In this document: positions 42,092 to 55,700 of the stretch, in pieces
How positions within the stretch are numbered: the stretch's first letter is position 1
Layout of the letters: each line of letters opens with the position of its first letter
NCBI GenBank assembly: GCA_949316235.1
Contig: OX438741.1
Coordinates: 14,509,124 to 14,573,123 of the forward strand
DNA from: Oegoconia quadripuncta
Taxonomy: Eukaryota; Arthropoda; Insecta; Lepidoptera; Autostichidae
DNA length: 64,000 bases
Direction: 5' to 3'
Position numbers and translations under genes: made by a program
The notes under the pieces: model-generated
Seen by the model: the letters and a program-made list of their open reading frames with translations, nothing else
The model's database searches: none
Told to the model about the DNA's origin: nothing

Positions 42092-42250
42092 CTAGTAAAG
42101 GAATAGCTCCGGGAAGTACTTGGTATAGGGTGGCACAGTCTGTTGGTAGGACTTGTGGCCGCCGCCGGGGGAACCGGACCCAGACATTGGCAGGAGAGGC
42201 TCTTCGGTGATGGAGTTGAATATCTCCTCCAGTTTCTCCTTTATCTCGTA
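42092..42250 (-). CDS. stmA: EFR3/stmA last exon
   Basis: Acceptor (minus) TCATTTCCAG|; 52 codons and TAG at 42094-42092. Encodes [20 protein letters not shown], a Gly/Ser linker and [12 protein letters not shown], the conserved aromatic C-terminus of EFR3 proteins. Phase 0. Confidence 0.92.
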   Translation of the reverse strand, partial: YEIKEKLEEIFNSITEEPLLPMSGSGSPGGGHKSYQQTVPPYTKYFPELFLY

Positions 42251-45200
42251 CTGGAAATGACACAATGTTCAAAGTTAAGGTTACATCATATATAAACGAA
42301 CTTACAACTGTTATATAAACAAATTTATAATGTATGACTTGGAAGAGAGCAGCTTATAGCAGTTATCCTTTTCAAGCAATTGTCTTAGGTAAAATTTACG
42401 CTTGAGAATAGACAGTTTTTTAAAGCTACCGGGCGTTCGGAATTTAGAGTCTTCCCTCGAGAAGGACAAGAAGCTCGCGCCGCTCCCCTCCGGCGGGACT
42501 AGACCCTCCAGCATGCACCCTCCCCCTACACCCTAGGGAGCACCTTGGGCTGCGTGAGGCTGAGGAGCTGGCCGAAGGGCGCGGTGCGGAAGGCGTTGTT
42601 GAGCGTGGCGCGGCGCCGCTCCCCTCCGGCGGGACTAGACCCTCCAGCATGCACCCTCCCCCTACACCCTAGGGAGCACCTTGGGCTGCGTGAGGCTGAG
42701 GAGCTGGCCGAAGGGCGCGGTGCGGAAGGCGTTGTTGAGCGTGGCGCGGCGCCGCTCCCCTCCGGCGGGACTAGACCCTCCAGCATGCACCCTCCCCCTA
42801 CACCCTAGGGAGCACCTTGGGCTGCGTGAGGCTGAGGAGCTGGCCGAAGGGCGCGGTGCGGAAGGCGTTGTTGAGCGTGGCGCGGCGCCGCTCCCCTCCG
42901 GCGGGACTAGACCCTCCAGCATGCACCCTCCCCCTACACCCTAGGGAGCACCTTGGGCTGCGTGAGGCTGAGGAGCTGGCCGAAGGGCGCGGTGCGGAAG
43001 GCGTTGTTGAGCGTGGCGCGGCGCCGCTCCCCTCCGGCGGGACTAGACCCTCCAGCATGCACCCTCCCCCTACACCCTAGGGAGCACCTTGGGCTGCGTG
43101 AGGCTGAGGAGCTGGCCGAAGGGCGCGGTGCGGAAGGCGTTGTTGAGCGTGGCGCGGCGCCGCTCCCCTCCGGCGGGACTAGACCCTCCAGCATGCACCC
43201 TCCCCCTACACCCTAGGGAGCACCTTGGGCTGCGTGAGGCTGAGGAGCTGGCCGAAGGGCGCGGTGCGGAAGGCGTTGTTGAGCGTGGCGCGGCGCCGCT
43301 CCCCTCCGGCGGGACTAGACCCTCCAGCATGCACCCTCCCCCTACACCCTAGGGAGCACCTTGGGCTGCGTGAGGCTGAGGAGCTGGCCGAAGGGCGCGG
43401 TGCGGAAGGCGTTGTTGAGCGTGGCGCGGCGCCGCTCGGCCTCGCGCCGCTCGCCCTCCGACGGCCCGCCCGCCGCGCGCCGCAGCGCCTCCAGGCTCAC
43501 GCTCTCCGCCTGCGCCGGCTGCTGGCGGGACGTAGCACGCTTATTGCATCACATACTTAAAGGGCTGCTACATCACTTCATAAGTATAACCGGCAGAGGC
43601 GTTCGGAGATGGATTCAGCATTTTGCTGGCAGGTTCTCCTAGGAGATCAACTTTCGAAGCTAGTTTTCTACCATCGACTTCGACTCACCTTCGTACAATA
43701 ATTGCACTTGTGAGAGCCCTCGCCATGGAATTTGGATTCGTTACGGCAAAGTCTCGAGTGGTCAAGAATCTCACCCCAGAAACGATACCTCCCGTATGAT
43801 GTTCCAATCCACCATCAGCCATCACATACGCACATTTCTTGGCTCTACAAATATGATGCGAGATTTTGTTCATAAAATAACTACACGATATTTCGGGCCC
43901 GATACTTAGAAGGGCGTGGCCTCTTGCAAGATCGTCGAACCCACCACCTCCCATCTCATTTCTTAGCTGTACAAATATGATGTAAGATTTTAGCCTTAAA
44001 GGCCATATAACTACACGATATTCTGGGTCCGATATTTGGGGACGGCATGACCTCTTGCAAGATCGTCGATTATTACATGCACTGACAACCAATCCCTCGC
44101 GTCTATACAACTCTGTGTACACAGTCGGATCGAGAACGCGGATAAAGTTAGAAGTATATCATGACATCTATTTTATCCAACATACATATGCTCACGCCTC
44201 TTTCCCGTTGAAGTAAGCGCAGAAACTATTGGTTTCCACTTGCAACGATCCTGACATACTACTTTTGCTTCTGCCACTCTCATCAAATGCTTCATACACA
44301 CTCGTCGGTTAGTGGTTGACCGCACCTGACCTTTTGTGAGTACGTCAGTCACTTGATATACTGTTTTATCTAAGCTACTAAAAAAGCAACGATCGCCGCG
44401 GCTTTTGTAGTTGCATCCATGAATACTATGAAAGAAAAAAGTGGATTTTGGGAAACGGTCCCTTAACATCGTGTCAGATCTTTAAATCAGCAGAAAGAAA
44501 ATCCCCAATTTTCTCTTTAATCGACTGTACGATCGAGCAGTGATAGCTCAGTCGTCAAGCAGCCAGGATTACTTGCCCCAGGTCCTTCTCCTCCTATTTT
44601 CTTCTAAAGCATTTATGGATGCAGCCACGAAATCGCTGCTTTTGAGTGGTTTAGATAAAATTTATGCCGTGATAAGTCTAACTCTATCCGCGTTCCCTTT
44701 CCTAATGTGTACACAGAGTGCGAGGAGCCAGTTTTCAGTGCAATGTAATAATCCACGCTCATGCAAGAGATCATGCTCTCGCCAAATATCGGGCCCAGAA
44801 TATCGTGTAGTTATATGGCCTTCAAGGCCACAATCTCACATCATATTTGTACCGCCAAGAAGATGGGAGGTGGTGGGTTCGAACATCATAAGGTAGGCAT
44901 CGTTTGAGCAGCCGGTTTTCAGTGCAATGATCGACGCCCTGGCAAGAGGCCACGCCCTCCCTAAATATCGGGCCCTGAACATCATGCAATATAATAGGCC
45001 TTTAAAGGCAAAATCTCACATCATATTTGTTGGTCAAGAATGTGCGCATATAAAGAGCCCCGAGCGAGTACTAAACACATGTCTGAAGATTCGGCCTGCA
45101 GCGGTGATGGGGTTTCAAGCAGATACTATGAGGGTGGCATATTCTGTACAGAATAAACCCTCTTAAAAATTTATAGATAAAAAGATACGGCCTGAAAAAT

Positions 45201-48200
45201 CAAGATGGTTGATGGGTGGTGACTTAGAACATCATAAGGGAGAAATAGTTTCTGGGACTTGATACTTGAGCACAAAGATTTTAATGTCGACAGACATGAA
45301 CATTTCTTGCAGGTTGTTAAGAGGGTTTATTCCGTCCAATGGTACCCTCTTTGGATAAATTAGCATTTCTATGCAGAATAAATCGCTCTGACCTGCACTC
45401 GAGAAGCGTATAAGCTAATTATAAATAATACCTAAACAGTTTTGATGGGGGTTATATTCCATTCCATCCATTCACGATTATATGAAAAAAGTGGCCGCTT
45501 TTATCAACAATTTGAAATTCTTGAAAACAACCGTAATTAAGGCTATTTAGGTATTCTGTATAATTCGCTTTTAGACTTTCAGAGCGCAGATAAGAGCAAT
45601 ACATTTGATTTAAGCTGTCATTAAAAAGAAATCTAGGAAATATACCCTCTTAATAGTACATTTAAAATTGTTTAAGTGTACCTACATTCTAGGGAAATAA
45701 ATCTTGAATTTGAATCCAAATTCCATAGCGAGGGCCCACACACGTGCAGCTATTGTGTGAAAATGAGACAAAGATGATAAGAAACAGCGCTGTACAGTAA
45801 ATGAACTCTTCTGCAGTGAACCTACCAGCAAAATGCTGAATCCATCTCCACAGAGCTGCTTAATGAAGTTATGTTTTAGGCAAATGTGACAATCTAATAT
45901 TTATTTATTTGTAAGTGTACACGCTCGTGTAATTCCTGTTTACTAATGACTCCACTACTCATTACAAACAACTCTCCATAAGGAACCATAGCCGAATTCA
46001 ATTAAAAAATTTTCGAATATAATTTCAGTGGTTCCTACAGTGGGGTCTACTCTCTAACGAAAATAGCTTCGTACGGCTGTAACTTCGGACTTTTTCTTAT
46101 TCATTTTTCTATTATCATTATTAATTGTGAAATAGCCAGGTGTTTATCATCGAAATAATCTGATATTTTATAATATTATGCTTTCTTAATAAGTTTCTGT
46201 TTTATAGTATCTTTAAATTTATTGAAAGGAAGATTTTGTATATCAACAGGAACCTTAATGAATAAGCGTATAACCCTTTGAATAAATTACTTTGCGGGGG
46301 CGACTTATGTGAGGAGTCATTCATCCTTCATACAAGCATAATTCAAATCAGTAGCTCATCACAATGGTCTTTATAATCACACAATTAATCGGTTAATGCA
46401 CACACACCGGACCTACGTCCGACAATTACTAAAATTTAAGTAGGTACCTACCCGTATTATAATTACAATATAAGCACAGGGCGATAATGAAAGAGGACAT
46501 AACGATGATAATCTATTACGTAACTTTGACTAATGAGAAAACGTTTTGTAAAATGACATTGGCCGCAGCCAATCATACGTCAGAATGTGACAGATAGTGA
46601 GAATCTTAAAGATTCGTCCTGTGTAAATACAAATAAGATGAAGAAGAACACAATAGGCACCTTTAGTAAGGATCGGCGCACGCGCAGCGGCGAGTGCCGC
46701 ACGTCCTCATGTCGCCACACCCAGAAATCGTTGTCGCTGCGCTGTGCGAGCGAGACGGGAGCGTTAGGAAAAGGAGAGGGAGGGGATGGAGATATGCGTA
46801 CGTTCACAGAGAATGCTATTGGTGATATTGTTTACCATAATCTCTATAAGGGATGTTATGGATAAGAAATTTGGGACACGGATATAGGACTAATATTATA
46901 GCGGGTTCAGATACGGTTACGGATATGAAATTATTTTGGATTATCGGATAGTTTCGCTTACGGTTTTAAGGAAGTGTATAAGGCGGTGAAAAACTTATAA
47001 GTTTTTCACCGCCTCCGTGGCTCAATGTAACCAACGTCGGGATTACGATTCGGAGGTCGCGGGTTCGACCCCAGCGGGGTACATGTTTAAGTACTCGGTT
47101 TGGTTAGTGGTAGGGCATTTTAAATGTCCGCCTGGCTAGCTACCACCATCTTATCTAAATCTGCCGCTAAGCAGCAATGTTAATAGCATTGTTGTGTTAC
47201 GGTTGTCAGAGATAAGATAGCCAGTCCCCCAAGCAGTGCGCTTGCACCTTCGACCTCATCTTCACTTAACATCAGGTGTGATTGAGGTTAAAAATAGAAA
47301 TAATTTGAGTTTATTTCTAGATTATAAATTAGTCATATAAGTAATTATAGTTACTCATTTTTTAAAGTGTAATCTAATTAAAAATGCAAAAACAAAATTA
47401 TAATAAACAACACTATTAACTTATGGTATGTGTGTGACTGGAGATACAAATAAACGATCTATCTATCTATCTATTAATTTTTCTTGTAACCCTGTCATAA
47501 GTTGTCTCACTCATTTAGGAACTAGTCCCACCAAAAGCGTCGATTACCTATCGCCTATTTTCTCGCTAAAGATTACTTTATTTCGATTGTATCTTGTTTT
47601 ATCAATGAGAAAACTGCAGTATTGGGTCTTTACCCATGAAATTGAAGTATTTTTCCTTCGTTAATCACATGTACCAATTCCAGCGATTTTCAAAGCTGTA
47701 TCCAAATTTGTTTTTTATTTGGAAAAAGGAATATTATTTCAAGGTTTCACATGAAATATTTTTTAATTTTTGGGCTAAATCACACAAAAAAAAAAAATTT
47801 ACAGAGCTCTTTTCATGTGCTTCCCGTAATCATTTCTTAGATTCGCTGAAACTTTTATAAAGCGGTTACTTTTAAAAATTAACGCTGCCTATACTTAACT
47901 TATTGTTATCCGATAATACACACAAAGTTTAGCTAAATTTGGATTTGCCGTTCCCCAAAAAAAAAACAAAAAATGTTTATATGGAGAAAACAGTCTTAAT
48001 GAAATTCTTCATAGAAAACGCCAATTTCATAGGTAAGGACCTAATATTTACTATGAAATTAAAACAATCATTATTGTCTAATTCTAACGACGATGACGAT
48101 GTATTTTATAAAAGTCGTCGCACTCTAACACTCGATTTATAGCCGAGCGACAAAACTATCAGAACTACACACTCGCTCCTCGCTGCTTGCCGACTCGTTT

Positions 48201-51200
48201 CTAGTTTCTAGCTTTAATCGCTTCTCGTTCATCGTCGGCGGTGGGCCCAGTGCCTTAGACTATTTTAGACTCTTCCACTATCCGAAATTATTTGAAACTT
48301 TTATATCAGATTCGGTTACGAATACAAAGCTCTATAACATCCCTGGTCCCTAATATTTTCGTATAGCCTTTTTTTTATAATATATAATATATATATAGTA
48401 TTCAATGATAGGCAGAGACTATGAATTTGCAACGATCCTGACATACTACTTTTGTCCACGTTAATTTATGCATAATTTAGGCAGCGTTAATTTTTAAAAG
48501 TAACCGCTTTATAAAAATTTCAGCGGATCTAAGAAATGATTATGGGAAGCACGTGAAAAGAGCTCTGTTCAATTTTTTTTTATTATTTGATTTAGCCCAG
48601 AAATTAAAAAATATTTCATGTGAAACCTTGAAATAATATTCCATTTTCCAAATAAATAACAAATTTGGATATAGGTTTTTAAATCGCAGGAATTGGTACA
48701 TATGGTTAACGAAGAAAAAAACTCCAATTTCATAGGTAAAGACCCAATATTTTAAATCCCAACTAATATTATAAACGCGAAAGTTTGTGTGTGTGTGTGT
48801 GTGTGTGTATGTAAGTATACTTGTTACCTCTTCACGCCTACACGGCTGGGTGGATTTGTACGAAATTTGGCGGGTAGACAGATTATGACCTGGATTAACA
48901 TATAAGCAAATTTTTTTTTCTGAACCGATTTTGATGAAATCTTCCACGGTCGCGGGCGGCAAGCTAGTAATGGTGTCGATTCGGATGTACACCCAACTAA
49001 ACTAAAACCAGTTTTAATGTAGTACTGTCTCTTTGTCCCTAGAACAGTACGAAGCGACGACACCACTCCAAAACTGGTTTTAGTTTAGTTGGTGTACATC
49101 CGAATCGACACCATTATAATAATTTATCTATCCATCAATTTACTAAACGACAATCTATCTACTAAAACAGCTGGTGATTATTACGTAAGCTCCAAAGTTC
49201 TGGGTGGACGGCCGATGGTTGTGGTTGTACTTCTCAACGAACATGCGGTATTCCTCATCAAGGTCATCGTACTGCGTTTGCTAGCGAGTTAATCTTTATT
49301 TTATCTTTTACATTGGCATTCTATTAAACTAACACAGGATCTAACCGAGCCACGTTAATTGAAACCGTTCAGAGCGTTATCACACTAGCGTGTTGCGAGC
49401 GAGTGAGAAGCGTGGCGAACACGCAGCGGGTGCGCAGCGAGCTCACGGCGAACAGCGCTGTTGACGCCAGTCGATAACTTGATAATGGGTCTTCCCATAT
49501 TCGTCGTTTTATATGCTTTTGTCTTCGTTTCCGTCTGCGGAGTAACAAAGCTAACAGCAGTGTTTCCTCGTCGTAATCCATTCTGGCACTGAATGTACAA
49601 AACGAGAATCGCACGCCGCGAACTCGCTGCCCACCCGCGGCGAGCTCGCTGCGCATACGTCGCGAACTCGCGGCGTACTCGCTGCGCACTCGCCCCGCTT
49701 TCCACTCGCTCGCAACTCGCTAGTGTGATAAAGCCCTAATTTGCGATAAATGTTGTACATTATAGTTGAACATGTATACAGAGGATCTCACATTTAACCA
49801 TTTCGGAATGCAAAATTTGTCACAAGCACATCAGTTGGTCATAACAATGTATTCCCGAACGAGTACGACATTGGAGCCTTCAAGAAACGAGCCTACACCT
49901 TCCTCAAAGGCCGGCAACGCATCTGTGACCGTTTTGGTGTTGCGGGTGTCCATGGGCGGCGGTGATTGCTTTCCATCAGGTGACCCGCATGCTCGTTTGT
50001 CGCCCTCTCATATATATAAAAAAAATGTACCTCTTAAGACAAGTCGATGGTATACAGGGGCGGTTTAAAAAGGTTCATTTCGCACCGTAAAGTCAAAACG
50101 TTACGAAACGAATAAACCGATTCTAATTAAACTTTATACGCTTAAAGCACGTACTTACATGGATCTAAAAAGTTAGTAGAGAACATTTTCCAAAAAGAGT
50201 ATATAAACTAAATTAGAGCGATTTGAAGGTTCCCATAGTAACAGAAAAAATGCAATACATTTTTTTTTATGCATAACGGGTTGGTACTGACCTCAATCAC
50301 ACCTGATGTTAAGTGAAGATGAGGTCGAAGGTGGAAGCGTACTGACCCGGAAATCCCAACACATTGGGTTTACGATTCGGAGGTCGCGGGTTCGATCCCT
50401 AGCGGGGTACGTTTAAGTACTCGGTTTGGTTGGTGGTAGGGCATTTTAAATGTCCGCCTGGCTAGCTACCACCATCTTATCTAAATCTGCCCCCAAGCAG
50501 CAATGTTGATAGCATTGTTGTGTTCCGGTTGTCAGAGATTAGATAGTCCCAAACGTGTTGGGGTTTCCGGGTCAGCACGCTTCCACCTTCGACTTCATCT
50601 TCACTTAATATCAGGTGTGATTCAGGTCAAGTACGAACCCGTCGTGCGTAAAAAAAAGAGTGCATAAGGAGTGGGGAGTCGTAAGGGAGTGGTGAGTTGT
50701 AGAGTCAACTATTGTATTTACAAGAATCATCTGGCAACATCGCATTTTTAGATATTAAAGACTAAATCAGTGGACAGGTTATTAGCCATATTTGATGAAA
50801 ATCGGTTAAGGAATTCCTATTAACGCAGTCGTTTGACGTATTTAGATGATATCATAGCCTAATTTTTTGTGTATGTAAAATCTCACTTCATTTTTTTTTT
50901 GTGTGAGATACATTCCCCAGTGGTCCCCCCGCAATCCCACCTCCTCACTCCTCCCACTGTAACTCCTATAAGCCAGGATCAACAGTGGCACTCGACACGG
51001 CGCCTACTGAAGGTAGACGGTGCCCTACGTGACTCTATTGCTACCTTGGACCCCAGGATAATTAAAGAAAGAAATAATGTTAGTAAGAAAAAGGTTTCCC
51101 ACTTCCCCCCTTGGCAAATGGAGTGTGCCAATGAAATGCAACAATGCAAGTGGTCCCCCAGCAGTGAGTACTGACCCTGGTGACGGGCGAGCTGCTGGCG

Positions 51201-52645
51201 CTGTCCATCTCGGTGAGGGGCGCCGCGATGTCGGCCAGGCTGTCGCGCCCCGCGGCAGCTCCTGCCCACACACTGTTCATGTATTCGGAGGTCGCCGGTT
51301 CAATCCCAGCGGGGTAAATAATAATAAAGATATCGGACATTTGTTTTATAGACACAATTTGCTTGTATTAAAGACACCAGATAAATAAATAAATATCCTT
51401 AGACATACACACAACGCCATCTAGTTCCACAGTAAGCAACTATAGGCTTGTATTGTGGATACCAGATGGTTGATATACTACATAAATACATTTTTTTTTG
51501 TAAATAAATACTTATACTTATTATAAATGAAAACATCCATAACTCGGGTACACATGTCCGTATTCATCACACAAACATATGTCCCTAGCGGGATTCGAAC
51601 CCGCAACCTTTTGGGATAGTGGCCAGAGTTGCTAACCACTACACCAAATAAATAATAAATAATTATTTCGGACACTTACACCAATCATCTAGTCCCAAAC
51701 TAAGCAAAGCTTGTACTATGGATACTAGTTAACGGATAAACATACATAAATATTTCTATAAACATCCATGACTCAGGAATAAATGTTCATATTCATCACA
51801 CAAACATTTACCCGTCGCGGGATTCGAATCCGCAACCGTTGGTTTCGCTGACAGAGTCACTATCCACTACACCAAACAGGTCGTCGAAAATAAATAATAA
51901 ATATCTTTGCACATACACACAGCGCCGTCTAGTTCCACACTAAGCAACTAGGCTTGTATTATGGATACCAGATGGTTGATAAACTACACAAATACATTGT
52001 TTTTTGTAAATAATACATAAATAAATGGCCTATAGTTGCTTACTGCGGAACTAGAAGGCGCTGTGTGTATGTCTAAGGATATTTATTTATTAAAGCAAAG
52101 GCATGGCGGCCTTTTGGGTTTATACCAAGGTAAGGTGCGTTGACGTGGCGACAAACCAATGATAATATATTATCATACTGCTTCCTCATATTACTGTATT
52201 ACTCTTTCATATATTTATGTTATTCTTTCCTTAGTCACAATTTTATAAATTATCTGTATAAATATTCAGTATTATATATATTAAATAATGTTTAATTTTA
52301 TCTATATGCAACTGTTATATTTAGTTATGTGGATGGAATTATATGAGAGAATAAGATAAGAATAATTTTACTGGATACAGAAATAAATATACACAGTACA
52401 AAATAGCGATGATAGCTACTGTAGTTGGAAACTGTAGTGTAGCTATAAACGCCCATCTCCAAAGCGACAGCGTACCAACGAATGTATTGTTATACTTAGC
52501 ATTATATAAAATAAATATTGTAACACAACAAGTAGAGAGTATAACAACACCACCAAAATGAAACAAAGAAAGAAAAATTACAAAAACAAAACAAATTCTT
52601 AAGTATCTACATAACTCACAATTGTTGTTTGTTATGTATATATAT

Positions 52646-52700
<55 letters not shown>

Positions 52701-55700
52701 TATTGCACGACCTGTACAACTTTCCGCTTCGCGTCGAAGGCTCTTGATGTTGGGCTCCTCTGAAAACCAGCGCTGTAACAATTGGTACAGCATACGCTGA
52801 GATAGAGTCCATTTTTGACATCACACTGCACTCGCCGCATTTCAAAATCTGTTTCTGTATATTGTGATAATTTAATTGTTTTTATTAACATTGTTGTTGC
52901 TATAGTGTGGTGTTAAATAAATATATGTCTATGTATATGTATCGCCACTGAGTCCACTGAATCACTCACCGTATTCCACCCAGCTGTGTCTATGGGCGAG
53001 GTTGACGCCACTGCCGGCCGCGTACGGCGACGGACTTTGCAACCGGCTTGCGTCTATCCCACTCGCCTTTAAACTATCGCACAGCGCCATCTGTTGGACA
53101 GATTCATTTATTAACACCACAGACTAATAAGCAACCATACATACTCATACTCATTTTTTTTTCATGGACATCGTTGACTGTCTGTTACAATAAAATACAA
53201 TAAATAAATTCTAAAGGTAATTAATTACAAATTGCATTAATTGCTAATAACATGTATATTTTTTAACCGCCTCCGTGGCTCAATGTAAACAACATTGGGT
53301 TTACGATTCGGGAGGTCGCGGGTTCGATCCCCAGCGGGGTACACGTTTAAGTACTCGGTTTGGTTGGTGGTAGGGAATTTTAAATGTCCGCCTGGCTAGC
53401 TACCACCATCTTATCTAAATCTGCCGCCAAGCAACAATGTTAATAGCATTGTTGTGTTCCGGTTGTCAGAGATAAGATCCCCAAAAGCCAGTCCCCCAAA
53501 AGTGTTGGGGTTTCCGGGTCAGTACGCTACCACCCTCGACTTCATCTTCGCTTAAAATCAGGTGTGATTGAGGTCAAGTACCAACCCGTTGTGGATAAAA
53601 AAATATATATATATATCGCTTTCAGTGATAAGGTCGCCAAATTGTTCATTCTATTCTTACCACTTTTCTGAAACTGCATTTTCTTTTCTGTTGTGCAATA
53701 AAATGTATTTGTATTGTATTGTACAATGGATGGCAACATTATATACAATAAGTTTTTATTTCCTGTCACAAAAGTAGAAATAAACTAGGATAACATGGCA
53801 CGCCGCTCCAGATTACTGTGAGGTTGAATATATTTGTGAAAGTACCTACAAATCTCAAAGCTTATGTGTGTTCTTGGACACACGTCAAACAAAAAAAATG
53901 CACAAAGAAGATTGGCAGGCGACCACGTATTTTCAGTACCGCATAAAAACTCTGCGTTTCTCTAAGTCAAAACTTGGATCTTATTGCTTTGATTAAGTAG
54001 CTAGCCAGGCGGACATTTAAAATGAAGGCAATGTCACAAACAAAATCGATCCTATCATCAACTTTATACGTCCCCACTGTTGGCCTTCCCTCACTGAAAA
54101 AGGGTATGGACAAATTATGTTATATTTCACCTGATCGATCATGAGATAAGGCAGCTTGTTGGGCATCTTGCTGGCTGACACGTGCTCGTAGTCCTCCAAC
54201 AATGGAGGCAGCAGGTGGGGGGCCTCCTCGCGCCGGGCCTCCACTATCTGATGGAAAAGAAGGTCTGAGTTTATCAGCTATATTCCCAATTTTTTTTTAT
54301 ATGAGAGGGCGGCAAACGGCATGCGGTTCAGCTGATGGAAAGCAATCACCGCCGCCCATGGACACCCGCAACACCAAAAGGGTCACAGATGCGTTGCCGG
54401 CATTTGAGGAAGGTGTAGGCTCGTTTCTTGAAGGTTCCAATGTAGGCAGGTACGAGCGGATTTTTGCCCACCCCAGAATACGTAGGGCAGCCTGAGCGAT
54501 GCTCAGGGAGGGATTCTCCAGCACTACTGGTACCCTCCTGGGGTACTAACTATTTATATACCGCTACCATTCTGGAGAGAGACTGGAAGGTGGGCCTCCG
54601 GCGCCCTCGCTCACCGGACGAAGCGCAGTGGCAAAATGCCACTACTCAGACGTCGGTCTTCTGCGAGAGGGTGGTACTTCCCCGGTCGAGCCGGCCCATT
54701 CATGCTGCAAGCTAATAGATTACAGCGTGGCTCTACCACTACAGACCAATGTATCTTGGCTTTGGATAGGATACATTAGTATAGCAGACCATATATTTAT
54801 CATCACCAGCCTCAAGTCCTCACTGTTGGGGCACAGCCTCCGTTCACTGGGAGATGGCATAGGCCATAATCCACCACACGGACCCAGCGCGATGCTTTAT
54901 TTTGTATGTACACAGGTTACACTTGTAATAGTCAGGATTTTCAATTTTTTAAGCGACTGCTTGTTCAAAGGCAATTCTCCCCTGAGAAGAACAAGAAAGA
55001 TTGATAAGTAAACATGCGCTTGCCAATGGGATATTTAAGTTAAGTTACATACCTTTTGTAATAATTAATAACGCGGCGGGTCAGTGACCTCACTCGCACT
55101 ACACACAAACCTTATAGTGAAAATTGTCAAATAATGTTCTATGGATAAAAAAAAAACTACAGAGGCACATTTTTTTCCTTTGGGCACTATATCAGCACAG
55201 TTTTATGATACTGTCAAAATCAGGCACGCCCTTCTTGTGGCAAATGGGTAAATAATGTACCTTGTTGAGGTAGTCTCCAACCCTCGGCAGGTTCAGCACG
55301 TGCGGTATGAGTGTCCCCAGCGACACGGTCGCAGCGTGCAGCTGACACTGCTGCCCCACTGACAGTACAGGGTTCGATAGCGCCGACTGCTGTATACTGG
55401 AATATCAAATTACAGAATTAAAATATAAGTGACGTAACTTTGAATGTAAGATTAAGGAGTTGTGTGATTAGAGAAATGTGTGGCGTGCAAGATGACGTAG
55501 TGAGTAAGATAGGAAGATTATGCGTTCCCAGGTCCTCCCTACTGCCGAGGAAGGTCGCCGCGGGGTTCTGGTGGGTATCCCTCCCGGTTCCCTACTTTTT
55601 ATTATGAACCATTTTATTATGAAGTGTCATTTAGACTTTACTACAACATTACCTAAGTGCCTGCAACATGGGACGCGTATTGCTTGCTCGTAGCAATAAC

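Noticed and set aside
42444..43560. Series of 86-87-codon frames on both strands, repeated every 136 bases
   Set aside because: They arise from the tandem array; the real coding part is the minus-strand exon 43521-43360 and the other copies are downstream of its donor.
46580..46865. Opposed frames with [20 protein letters not shown] on the minus strand
   Set aside because: Looked like a stmA exon, but no acceptor/donor pair keeps the phase between the neighbouring exons, which already join in phase 0.
52339..52891. Minus-strand frames of 91 and 168 codons
   Set aside because: They run through the TG microsatellite (Thr-His repeats) and have no conserved part or splice fit.
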